DNA of 64,000 nucleotides from GCA-2746605 sp963704835 (lineage in GTDB: Bacteria > Bacteroidota > Ignavibacteria > Ignavibacteriales > Melioribacteraceae). The position numbers were made by a program, and so were the translations under genes. Location: NCBI GenBank assembly GCA_963704835.1, contig CAVPHW010000020.1, positions 372,001-436,000 of the forward strand, written 5' to 3'. The number at the start of each line of letters is the position of its first letter. Position 1 is the stretch's first letter. Of this stretch, positions 54,520 through 62,792 are shown piece by piece. The notes beneath the pieces were generated by a model, which did no database searches, had not been told where the DNA came from, and worked only from the letters and a program-made list of their open reading frames with translations.

Positions 54520-55616
54520 TTCGCTTTCATTCCAATAGCTGATATGCTAAATATAACACTCAACATAGTTAGATTCAAGTTTACATTTCTATCTACTGCA
54601 TCCTTAAACCCAACTAATTGTGTAACAATTTCACTAATATCAACTTCATTAAATTTACTATTAAACTTTTCTAAGGTTTCAATGTATGATCGAAAATTAA
54701 TTGATGGGTTTTTAAACCTTTCTTTTAGTGTATCATTAAACCAAGTTATTATAAGATCAACAATAATATGAAAAGTGAATGAATTGTTGGAATCTATTAA
54801 AGTTGAAAATTCCTTGATAGCAGTAAAATACTTTCTAGCTAATGCGTAGCGTAAAATAATGATAGTTTTGTGAAGATAAGATTCAAAATCATTATTCAAT
54901 AAGAAAATAGCTTTTGTTACGGATCCATTAGCAAAAGGTAAAACATCTTTAGAGTTTTCAGTCCAATTAAAATGATGTTTTAGAATATACTCAATATGTG
55001 TGGTAGAAAGAGGAGCAAAATTTATCTGCCAACATCTTGATTTTATAGTCGTTAGTAAATGGTCCGGCTGACTAGAAATCAATATATAAATAATACCTTG
55101 TGGTGGTTCCTCTAAATTTTTGAGAAAAGCATTTTGAGCTTCAACACTCATTTTGTGAGCGTCATTAATAATGATTCCTCTATAACTTATTTCATCATAA
55201 TTCAAAGATGCAAGTTTATTAATTTCTCTAATGCTATTAATTTTAATGTTATTTGCATTTTTTATATTGATTTGATGATAAGGATTTTCGGATTTTAAAC
55301 TATATTGTTCATTTATTTCTTCAATCGCATCTGGGGTTAATTTATCGAAAGGCAGATCAGAATGGTTTTCACTTTTTCCTCTTGGCAAAGGAGTTATAAA
55401 TTTAATGTAAGGTTCAACTAACTTTGAAATTTTATGGTTCTTATCAGTAATATTACCATTAAGTAGTTTAAGAAATTGAACGGCGGTAAAATGCTTTCCT
55501 ATACCATCAATACCTGAAAATAGTAAAGCATTTGGGATTCTATTTGAGGAGAAAATTTTGGATAATATATTTAATGCAGCTTCCTGACCTTTAATGTCAT
55601 GGAAAATTTCATGCAT
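54516..55616 (-). CDS. holB: DNA polymerase III delta' subunit, degenerate
   Basis: 366 aa. The clamp-loader fold is visible: KGQEAALNILSKIFSSNRIP at the N terminus, a Walker-A-like GIDGIGKHF in which the final Ser/Thr is His, Walker-B-like GIIINDAHKMSVEAQNAFL, the SRC motif in IKSRCW, and a C-terminal collar domain. The zinc-binding cysteine module found in many delta' subunits is missing, since the SRC Cys is the only one. Delta' does not hydrolyse ATP, so the altered P-loop is tolerable. The gene precedes ricT with a 4-bp overlap. Confidence 0.85.
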   Translation of the reverse strand: MHEIFHDIKGQEAALNILSKIFSSNRIPNALLFSGIDGIGKHFTAVQFLKLLNGNITDKNHKISKLVEPYIKFITPLPRGKSENHSDLPFDKLTPDAIEEINEQYSLKSENPYHQINIKNANNIKINSIREINKLASLNYDEISYRGIIINDAHKMSVEAQNAFLKNLEEPPQGIIYILISSQPDHLLTTIKSRCWQINFAPLSTTHIEYILKHHFNWTENSKDVLPFANGSVTKAIFLLNNDFESYLHKTIIILRYALARKYFTAIKEFSTLIDSNNSFTFHIIVDLIITWFNDTLKERFKNPSINFRSYIETLEKFNSKFNEVDISEIVTQLVGFKDAVDRNVNLNLTMLSVIFSISAIGMKAK

Positions 55617-55633
55617 CCAATACTCGGGAAATT

Positions 55634-55861
55634 CTAGTTATATTCATCATCATCGAAATAAAAAAAGTCTTCGTCAGTTGGATAATCTGGCCAGATGTCT
55701 TCAATATTCTCATAAATTTCATCATCATCTTCTAATTCAGTGAGATTTTCGATTACTTCAAGAGGACTTCCAATCCTATCTGCGTACTCAATTAATTCTT
55801 CTTTCGTTGCGGGCCAAGGTGCATCAGTTAAATATGATGCCAATTCAATAGTCCAAATCAT
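55634..55861 (-). CDS. DUF2795 domain protein
   Basis: A 75-aa acidic protein. The stretch IELASYLTDAPWPATKEELI, then EYADRIGSPLEVIENL, matches the DUF2795 pattern as I know it. The C terminus is very acidic (DEDFFYFDDDEYN). The function is unknown. It lies between the M23 peptidase and holB genes with gaps of 12 and 17 bp. Confidence 0.82.
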   Translation of the reverse strand: MIWTIELASYLTDAPWPATKEELIEYADRIGSPLEVIENLTELEDDDEIYENIEDIWPDYPTDEDFFYFDDDEYN

Positions 55862-55873
55862 TATTTAATACTC

Positions 55874-56815
55874 CTACTTTGAACTTTTATCTAAAACTAA
55901 ATCAAATAATTTGATATCTTCAAAAATAAAATTTTGGGGATTCAAGTGTATTCCGTTATGTAATACTTCATAATGTAAATGAGGACCAGTTGCCAAACGT
56001 CCTGAACTACCTGAGAGTCCAATTAAATCTCCTCTCGTTATACGCTGACCTTTCTTAACTTTTGCCTTGGATAAATGGGCATATATTGAGGTATAACCAA
56101 AGCCATGGTCAAGTTCAACGACTAAACCATACCCACCTCTAGTTCCAACTTCAATAACTTTTGCATCACCAGGAGAATTTATTTCTGTGCCAGTATCAAC
56201 TACAATATCAATTCCGGTATGCATTCTTCTAATTCGTAATATTGGATGTACTCGGTTACCAAAACGATCTCCAACAGGTCCAACTGTGGGTAATAATGCC
56301 GGTATTGATTTGAATAATTCCACATTACTATTCAAAGATGTTTCAATTTCTTTGTAATTATTCTCAACCAATTTTGTTTTGGATTTTAAAGCACTCAAAG
56401 AATTATCAAGTGAATTTAACAGACTTTTAATATCAGAAACATTGTTAGGTAAAATTTCATTAAAAACAGAACCACCAATACCGATGTTTTTATCAGCCTC
56501 TGACTCTGGCTGTAAATTAACCGACAATCTTAAATCACTATCTTTATTGTTTAATTCGTCAATTACCTTATTTAAGGAATTTACTTCCAGAGCAATATCC
56601 TTAAATTTTTCCTTTAGGATTAAATTCTCTGCTTTTATTTCTTCAGTTTTACTTACAGGATTTACAATATTTGAAACAAGAATATATCCGCCAAAAATAA
56701 TGCTGGCACAAAGAAAAGAAAATAGAGCTATTAATGAAATGAACTTTGAATAGAATTTTTTAATTTCTATGTACTGCAGTTTTTTTTCAGAGTAATAGTA
56801 TACGTTTTTTTTCAT
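55874..56815 (-). CDS. M23-family metallopeptidase, membrane-anchored
   Basis: 313 aa with an N-terminal membrane helix (FISLIALFSFLCASIIFGGY), a coiled-coil region (about 60-170), and a C-terminal LytM/M23 peptidase. Zinc ligands sit in RMHTGIDIV and GPHLHYEVLHNG. DRFGNRVHPI and SSGRLATGPHLH are typical. It would cut peptide bridges in peptidoglycan from the periplasmic side. The gene follows hprK at a gap of 79 bp. Like EnvC/MepM-type proteins it may act or activate other enzymes; the role is unproven. Confidence 0.92.
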   Translation of the reverse strand: MKKNVYYYSEKKLQYIEIKKFYSKFISLIALFSFLCASIIFGGYILVSNIVNPVSKTEEIKAENLILKEKFKDIALEVNSLNKVIDELNNKDSDLRLSVNLQPESEADKNIGIGGSVFNEILPNNVSDIKSLLNSLDNSLSALKSKTKLVENNYKEIETSLNSNVELFKSIPALLPTVGPVGDRFGNRVHPILRIRRMHTGIDIVVDTGTEINSPGDAKVIEVGTRGGYGLVVELDHGFGYTSIYAHLSKAKVKKGQRITRGDLIGLSGSSGRLATGPHLHYEVLHNGIHLNPQNFIFEDIKLFDLVLDKSSK

Positions 56816-56894
56816 GCTTTTTTTACTTAGTTTTTTCGGTTCGGAAGATACAAAAAGACCATATTTTAGTCAAGTTATATTAATTATTATGTTT

Positions 56895-57905
56895 TTACTC
56901 AAAATCGTGCTCAAAATAATCAACAGATCTATCGGTATTTTTATTCTTAGAATTAATTTTTGATTTTAATCTTTCAGTCAAAACTTCTGCTGCATCATAA
57001 CCATAATGCTTTAGAACATAATTTAATGCAATAACTTCACTAATAACAGTAATATTTTTACCAGGAACAATTGGCACTTTTAAATATTGGATATCAACAT
57101 CCATGATTTTTTTCGATTTTGTCTCTAATCCAGTTCTTGTGTATTCAGTTTTGTCATCCCAAACTTCGAGTTCGATAATTACTTCTAATCTTTTCTGAAA
57201 CCGAATTGCTCTTATACCAAACATACTGCGAACATCTAGAATCCCTATGCCTCTAATCTCCATAAAATGTTTTACCAAATCAGTTCCGGAGCCCATCAAA
57301 ATTCCTTCACCTTTTTTCGTCAATATTACCACATCATCAGCAACTAGTCGGTGTCCCCTTTCAACTAAATCAAGTGCAACTTCACTTTTCCCGATACCTG
57401 ATTTACCTATTATTAGGATACCTATTCCATAAACATCAACAAAGGAACCATGCAAAGATAACCTTGGAGCAAATTGATCATCAAGAAAATCACTAACCAA
57501 ATAGGATAACTTTGTTGTGCTTAAACCTGAAATAAAAACTGGAATATTAAATTGATTAGCTAGTTCAAGAAATTCTGGTTTTGGCTTATTATAATTTGTA
57601 AAAATTATACATGGTATATCAAACCCGAAAAGTACTTCAATAGATTTCTTCCTTTTTTCCAGGGTCAGTTTTTCCATGTAGTGAACTTCAGTATTGCCGA
57701 AAATTTGAACTCTTTTGTATGAAAACAAATCGACAAACCCTGCAAGCGCTAAACCAGGTCTATGCAAATTCTGATCAGTGATTGGTCTATTTAAATCAAG
57801 ATCTTTAGTTAAAAGAGTTATATCAAAAAGTTTTTTAGTTTTATCATAAAAAAACTGGACAGTAACACTCTCTTTTCTATAAATATTTTTGTTTGAAATA
57901 TTCAC
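56895..57905 (-). CDS. hprK: HPr kinase/phosphorylase
   Basis: 336 aa. HprK phosphorylates HPr on Ser46 and reverses it. The C-terminal kinase half carries the P-loop IIGKSGIGKSEVALDLVERG, ADDVVILTKKGEG, and the family signature MEIRGIGILDVRSMFG. The N-terminal regulatory domain is present (about residues 1-140). HPr at 19.4 kb has Ser46, so the target is in the same window. The start is a GTG that overlaps the hpf stop by 4 bp. The adjoining hpf and xer genes form one transcript with it. Confidence 0.95.
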   Translation of the reverse strand: MNISNKNIYRKESVTVQFFYDKTKKLFDITLLTKDLDLNRPITDQNLHRPGLALAGFVDLFSYKRVQIFGNTEVHYMEKLTLEKRKKSIEVLFGFDIPCIIFTNYNKPKPEFLELANQFNIPVFISGLSTTKLSYLVSDFLDDQFAPRLSLHGSFVDVYGIGILIIGKSGIGKSEVALDLVERGHRLVADDVVILTKKGEGILMGSGTDLVKHFMEIRGIGILDVRSMFGIRAIRFQKRLEVIIELEVWDDKTEYTRTGLETKSKKIMDVDIQYLKVPIVPGKNITVISEVIALNYVLKHYGYDAAEVLTERLKSKINSKNKNTDRSVDYFEHDFE

Positions 57906-58207
57906 TCTCTAGTTTTTGCTATCCTTTTTGATTTTAATGTTTTCAATTGTTTTATCAATTTTTGGATAGTTATTGTTAGTGCCTTGCCATATTCATCGCT
58001 GTTTTCTGTAGCTGTTAAAACTTTACCAGGTATTCTTAAATTAATTTCTACAGATTTAATACTATCTTTTAAGTGAGTATAACTAAGTACAACATCAGCA
58101 TCCAAAATATCATCATTGTATTTTTCAAGAGACTTTAATTGTTCATGAATTTCAGTTTTTAAAGAGTCGCTGGCTTTAAATTTTCTGGATGTTATGTTAA
58201 TGTTCAT
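57902..58207 (-). CDS. hpf: Ribosome hibernation-promoting factor (HPF/RaiA short form)
   Basis: 101 aa. The S30AE/HPF fold: ITSRKFKASDSLKTEIHEQL, then SVEINLRIPGKVLTATENSD and a basic C-terminal KTLKSKRIAKTRE. It binds the ribosome decoding site when growth stops. Only the short form is present, without the C-terminal dimerisation domain of long HPF. It lies between the xer recombinase and hprK, overlapping the latter by 4 bp. In proteobacteria hpf neighbours rpoN and PTS genes, so the link with the phosphorelay is a familiar pairing. Confidence 0.92.
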   Translation of the reverse strand: MNINITSRKFKASDSLKTEIHEQLKSLEKYNDDILDADVVLSYTHLKDSIKSVEINLRIPGKVLTATENSDEYGKALTITIQKLIKQLKTLKSKRIAKTRE

Positions 58208-58216
58208 ATAAACTCC

Positions 58217-59107
58217 TTATGATTTTGGGTGAGCGTTTTTATATGCTTTTTTTAATCTTTCAACACTTACATGAGTATAAATTTGTGTGGTCGACAAATT
58301 TTCATGACCTAATATTTCTTTAACTCCAATCAAATCAGCTCCATTATCAAGCATATGAGTAGCTGCAGAATGCCTGAGAATATGAGGACTTTTTTTTGCA
58401 ATATCACTGACTTTAGAAAAATATTTTTTTACTAATCTACTAACGTATTTAGGATAAATTCTTTTGTGATTATCTGTTAAAATTAATGGTTCATTAAATT
58501 TTGTAGAAACTCTTGTGGAAAAATAATCTTTGTATATTTCTAAAGATTTTTCTCCTAAAGGAACCATTCTCGTTTTGCTTCCTTTTCCATAAACTCTAAC
58601 GCTATTGCGACTCAGATCAACATCTCCAATATTTAGATTGCAAAGTTCAGATACACGTAGAGCACAACCGTACAGCATTTCAAATATAAGCTTATTATTT
58701 CTATTATCTTTTTCTTCTTCATCCAATAATTTAAGAATTTTCAAATAAGAATCAAGCGTAATTATCTCAGGTAGTTTTCTTTGTATTTTCGGATTTTTTA
58801 TAGCTTCTAGAGGATTATTCTTTATTAGCTCGTTTTGAACCAAATAACTCAGAAAACCTCTAATAACTGATAATTTCCTTGAAATTGACGTTCTTGAAAG
58901 TTCTTTTTCATTAAGGTCAAGAATAAATAATCGGATGGTTTTTTCTGTGACTTTATTTAAATCAGCTATTTCTTTATTTTTTACGAAATTATAAAACTGA
59001 AATAAATCATTTTCATAAGCTATTGATGTATTTTGCGAAACCCTTTTTATTGCTGAAAGGTTCGATAAGAAATCATGAATAAATCGAATAATAATATTTT
59101 CATTCAT
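58217..59107 (-). CDS. XerC/XerD-type tyrosine recombinase
   Basis: 296 aa. The N-terminal SAM-like domain starts FLSNLSAIKRVSQNTSIAYE. The catalytic part has YGCALRVSELCNL with the first Arg, then HILRHSAATHML, then LGHENLSTTQIYTHVS with the nucleophile Tyr. This is the XerC/D pattern used to resolve chromosome dimers at dif. XerC and XerD cannot be told apart here. Sitting between topA and hpf in a housekeeping operon, it is not part of a mobile element. No dif site was recognised. Confidence 0.92.
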   Translation of the reverse strand: MNENIIIRFIHDFLSNLSAIKRVSQNTSIAYENDLFQFYNFVKNKEIADLNKVTEKTIRLFILDLNEKELSRTSISRKLSVIRGFLSYLVQNELIKNNPLEAIKNPKIQRKLPEIITLDSYLKILKLLDEEEKDNRNNKLIFEMLYGCALRVSELCNLNIGDVDLSRNSVRVYGKGSKTRMVPLGEKSLEIYKDYFSTRVSTKFNEPLILTDNHKRIYPKYVSRLVKKYFSKVSDIAKKSPHILRHSAATHMLDNGADLIGVKEILGHENLSTTQIYTHVSVERLKKAYKNAHPKS

Positions 59108-59129
59108 ATAGACAAATATTCTAACTTTT

Positions 59130-61328
59130 TTAATTATTTGCTATAACATTTTCTTCTTTGGGTTTGTTCCAACTAACATAGTCGCACTTAGGGTAATTAC
59201 TGCAGCCATAGAAATATCTACCGGTTTTGGATCTTCTGGTGACTACATCCCCTTCAGTGCATGTTGGACATTTAATCCCTAATGATATTTGTTTGGTAAA
59301 ATCACATTCTGGGTAATTTTCACATCCAATAAATTTGCCAAATCTTCCGCGTCTATACAATGTTTTTTTACCACAATTTGGACAATCCTCGCCGGTAAAT
59401 TCTGGCTCACTTGTTTTCATTTCATTTGTAGATTTTATATTCTCACAATTAGGATATCCTGTACAAGCGAAATATTTTCCGAATCGCCCAATCTTAATTT
59501 CCATTTCAGAACCGCATTTTTCGCAGATTATTTTTTCTAAATTATTCTTTACAATTTTTAACTGTTTTGAAAATGGGATGTAAAAATCATTCATAACCTG
59601 AAGGTAGTTATTTTCCCCAGAGGCAACCATATCAAGTTCGTCTTCCATTTTAGCAGTAAAATTAACCTCGAGAATCTTCGGGAAATTTTTCACCAATACG
59701 GAATTTACCTTTTCACCTAGTTCAGTAGGAAATAATTTTCTTTCACTTTGCTCAATATAGTATCTGTCTTGTATTGTCCCAATTATTGAAGCATAAGTAC
59801 TCGGTCTTCCAATACCATTACTCTCAAGCTCTTTGATAAGAGTACTTTCTGTGTAACGTGGACTGGGTTTTGTAAATTGTTGAGCTTTGTTAATTGCACT
59901 TAGCTTTAATTTCTGATTAGATTCTAATCCAACTGGAATTTGAGATTGATCTCCATTCTCATTCCCATTTTCTTTTCCTTCTTGATACACTTTTAAATAT
60001 CCATCAAAAGTAATTACTGAACCACTAGCCTTAAGAATATACTTATCTGCTTTCACGGAAACATTTGTGGATTCAACTTCTGCCGATTGCATCTGGCAAG
60101 CTAGAAATCTCTGCCAAATTAACGTGTAAAGTTTTAATTGATCTTGTTCAAGATATTCTGAAATTTCTTGTGGAGGATGAGCTAAAGCTGTTGGCCTAAT
60201 TGCTTCGTGAGCATCCTGCACATTTTTTTTATTTTTCTTCTCAAAACTTCTGGAATGTTTGGGAAGATAATCCTTACCATAATTTTCTTTAATAAATCCT
60301 CTTGCATCTTCAACAATATCTGGACTTAGCCTTGTTGAATCTGTTCTCATATAAGTAATTAAACCGGTCGTTTCACCTTTACCCAACTTCATTCCTTCAT
60401 ATAAACTTTGTGCAATTCTCATTGTTCGTGAAGGTTTAAAGCCATATTTACGCGAAGCTTCGGCTTGTAAAGTACTTGTTATAAATGGAGGAGAAGGATT
60501 TCTTTTTAATTGTTTTTTTGTTATGTCAGAAATTAAATATTCTTTTGAATTACTAATTTCTTCAAATATTTTAAGAGCTTCCTCTTCATTAGAAATAGAA
60601 AAGTTTTTTTCTAAAAATACGGTCCAATCTTTTTCAGTCATTTCTGGCTTGGGCTGAATTTTAAGTTGTTTACCTTCCCTTTCGCCAAGTTTTACTGTTA
60701 ATAATTCATTTTTATCTGTTAATAATTCAGCAGAAATAACCCAATATTCAGTTGGAATGAAATTTTTAATTAGTTCCTCTCGCTCACAAATTAATCTAAG
60801 AGCAACTGACTGAACTCTTCCGGCAGATAAGGAATTGCCTGATGCTTCTAAAATTGATCTCCACAATAATGGGCTGATGCTATACCCAATAATTCTATCC
60901 ATAACACGCCTTGCGCGCTGCGATTCAACCAGATCACTGTCAATCTCTAGAGGAGTTTCCATTGCCTTTTTAACAGCGTTTTTAGTTATCTCATTAAACA
61001 AAACTCGGTAGATATGAGCCTCTGTTTTTCCTTCTAATATTTCAACAATATCTTGAGCAATTGCTTCTCCTTCACGGTCAGGATCAGTCGCGACAAATAT
61101 TTTTTCAGCTTTACTTGCGAGCCTTCTAATTTTCTTAATTGTATCGCCTTTACCTCTAATATTCACTAACTGGATTTTAAAATTATCTTCAACATCAATC
61201 CCCAATTTAGTTTTAGGTAAATTTCTTACATGTCCTATCGTAGATTCAACAATATAATTTCTACCAAGATATTTATTAATAGTCTTTGCTTTTGATGGGG
61301 ATTCCACCAAAACAAGGTTCTTTGCCAT
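59130..61328 (-). CDS. topA: DNA topoisomerase I
   Basis: 732 aa. The TOPRIM domain (LVLVESPSKAKTINKYLG, and ATDPDREGEAIA) and the active-site region TGLITYMRTDSTRLS with the nucleophile Tyr are intact. The C terminus has three zinc-ribbon modules: CEKCGSEMEIKIGRF ... CTGYPNC, CPNCGKKTLYRRGRF ... CENYPEC, and CPTCTEGDVVTR ... CSNYPKC. It relaxes negative supercoils. The gene lies between smg/DUF494 and the xer recombinase, with 10- and 22-bp gaps, inside the long minus-strand operon. Confidence 0.97.
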   Translation of the reverse strand: MAKNLVLVESPSKAKTINKYLGRNYIVESTIGHVRNLPKTKLGIDVEDNFKIQLVNIRGKGDTIKKIRRLASKAEKIFVATDPDREGEAIAQDIVEILEGKTEAHIYRVLFNEITKNAVKKAMETPLEIDSDLVESQRARRVMDRIIGYSISPLLWRSILEASGNSLSAGRVQSVALRLICEREELIKNFIPTEYWVISAELLTDKNELLTVKLGEREGKQLKIQPKPEMTEKDWTVFLEKNFSISNEEEALKIFEEISNSKEYLISDITKKQLKRNPSPPFITSTLQAEASRKYGFKPSRTMRIAQSLYEGMKLGKGETTGLITYMRTDSTRLSPDIVEDARGFIKENYGKDYLPKHSRSFEKKNKKNVQDAHEAIRPTALAHPPQEISEYLEQDQLKLYTLIWQRFLACQMQSAEVESTNVSVKADKYILKASGSVITFDGYLKVYQEGKENGNENGDQSQIPVGLESNQKLKLSAINKAQQFTKPSPRYTESTLIKELESNGIGRPSTYASIIGTIQDRYYIEQSERKLFPTELGEKVNSVLVKNFPKILEVNFTAKMEDELDMVASGENNYLQVMNDFYIPFSKQLKIVKNNLEKIICEKCGSEMEIKIGRFGKYFACTGYPNCENIKSTNEMKTSEPEFTGEDCPNCGKKTLYRRGRFGKFIGCENYPECDFTKQISLGIKCPTCTEGDVVTRRSKTGRYFYGCSNYPKCDYVSWNKPKEENVIANN

Positions 61329-61338
61329 TCAATTGTCC

Positions 61339-61797
61339 TTAGTTAATTGTATCAGATGAGTAAAGTAAAACTCTACTTCCTGGGAGTATCTCAGAATCGA
61401 AATCCACAAGCGAAAAAAGAATTATCCAGTTGATATCATCTTTAGAAATTTTTTCATCTGGAAACATTGTCATTTGCTCAACTAATAATTCAACATCGAG
61501 AGGATCTAGTAGACCAACGTTTACCAAATGCTGAATATATTTAGTATTCTCAGTTCCAATTATATTTACTTCATCATTATTTAAAACTCTAAAACTTTTA
61601 CTTACGGTTTTTCCGTCTTTATGAATTTCAAGTCTATTAGTCAGGAATTTATCAAATACTAAACCAAGTGCAGCACTAACAGTTTGAGTATCAAATTCAT
61701 TATTTTTATTAATCAGTAAAGTTATCTCTTCAATAGAATAATTTTCTTTTAGTCCTTCCAATATTTTTGCAAGAACTTCAACAATTTTAGCAGTCAT
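61339..61797 (-). CDS. DUF494/Smg family protein
   Basis: 152 aa. Segments VEVLAKILEGLKENYSIEEI and INWIILFSLVDFDSE, and the mid block FRVLNNDEVN, fit the DUF494 (Smg) family. Its function is unknown; in Escherichia coli smg lies next to dprA and topA. Here it also precedes topA, overlapping ybeY by 11 bp. No motif for catalysis is visible. Confidence 0.85.
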   Translation of the reverse strand: MTAKIVEVLAKILEGLKENYSIEEITLLINKNNEFDTQTVSAALGLVFDKFLTNRLEIHKDGKTVSKSFRVLNNDEVNIIGTENTKYIQHLVNVGLLDPLDVELLVEQMTMFPDEKISKDDINWIILFSLVDFDSEILPGSRVLLYSSDTIN

Positions 61798-62242
61798 AAT
61801 TTAGCATAATTTTAATTTTCGAATTTACCAGCTCAGCAACTAATTTATCTTCTTCCATTTTCATAATCTTCTTATCAGCTTTTAATTTATCATCAAAACC
61901 TAATAAATGCAAAAAACCATGAACAATTAATCTTAAAAGTTCATCATCCATACTAACATTGAATTTTTCGGCATTATATCTTGCATCTTCTAAAGATATA
62001 AAAATTTCACCATCCAAAGTATCATTTTCTCCTGAATAATTAAAGGTAATTATATCGGTGGAAAAATTATGCCCCAGATATACACTATTAATTGGAATTA
62101 TTTCTTTTGATGAAATAAAATTAATAATCACTGAATCAATTGAAAAAAGTAGTCTACTTTTTATTTGGCGAACAATTTTATGAACATTTCTTTTGTTTAA
62201 ATTATACGATGAATTGCAACTTACAGCTAAATTGGGTACCAA
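61787..62242 (-). CDS. ybeY: Endoribonuclease YbeY
   Basis: 151 aa. YbeY matures rRNA ends and takes part in ribosome quality control. The zinc motif appears as VHGFLHLLGFDD: the first two histidines are kept, and the third of the usual HxxxHxxxxxH motif is Asp, as I recall in many Bacteroidota. The block DIITFNYSGENDTLDGEIFI is typical. The start is a TTG at 62242, 1 bp after the gamma-carbonic anhydrase stop. It overlaps smg by 11 bp. Confidence 0.9.
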   Translation of the reverse strand: MVPNLAVSCNSSYNLNKRNVHKIVRQIKSRLLFSIDSVIINFISSKEIIPINSVYLGHNFSTDIITFNYSGENDTLDGEIFISLEDARYNAEKFNVSMDDELLRLIVHGFLHLLGFDDKLKADKKIMKMEEDKLVAELVNSKIKIMLNYDC

Positions 62243-62243
62243 A

Positions 62244-62789
62244 TTAAACCATCTTATTTAATGAATTAATTGTGATTTGAGAATATTTAATATATCTTTT
62301 AGCAGATGCTTCAAAATCATCAATTTCTGCTTGTGTTAAATCTCTGATAATTTTAGCTGGTACACCTGCAACTAATTTTTTGCTTGGAACAATAAAATTT
62401 GGTTTTACAACTGAGCCAGCAGCAACAAGAGCATACTCTTCAACAACTGCTCCATCTAGAACAATTGCTCCGATCCCAATTAAACTTAGATCATGAATTG
62501 TGCAACCATGCAATTTAACGGAATGACCAATTGTAACTTTATCTCCGATGTTTAGAGGATATCTATTATTGGTAACATGAAGCATGCTAAGATCTTGAAT
62601 ATTAGTATTAGAGCCAATCTTTACGTAATGAACATCTCCTCTAATTACACAGTTGTACCAAACACTTGAATTTTCTCCAATTGTTACATCACCAACAATT
62701 TTTGCACCTTCAGCGATAAAAACCGAAGAATCAATCTTTGGGAAAAGATCATTATAAGAGAATAATTTATTTTCGTTTCTTAATTTCAA
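62244..62789 (-). CDS. Gamma-carbonic anhydrase family protein (left-handed beta-helix)
   Basis: 181 aa of hexapeptide repeats forming a left-handed beta-helix trimer. Histidines that bind zinc in gamma-carbonic anhydrases appear in SMLHV, IGHSVKLHGCTI. Related sequences YrdA and PaaY also fit. Carbonic anhydrase activity is not proven for this subfamily. It starts 3 bp after the S41 protease stop and lies 1 bp before ybeY. Confidence 0.9.
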   Translation of the reverse strand: MKLRNENKLFSYNDLFPKIDSSVFIAEGAKIVGDVTIGENSSVWYNCVIRGDVHYVKIGSNTNIQDLSMLHVTNNRYPLNIGDKVTIGHSVKLHGCTIHDLSLIGIGAIVLDGAVVEEYALVAAGSVVKPNFIVPSKKLVAGVPAKIIRDLTQAEIDDFEASAKRYIKYSQITINSLNKMV

Positions 62790-62792
62790 AAA

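Noticed and set aside
58217..59107. Tyrosine recombinase as an integrase of a mobile element.
   Set aside because: It sits in a housekeeping operon between topA and hpf, has the XerC/D pattern and length, and there are no attachment-site repeats or phage genes nearby.
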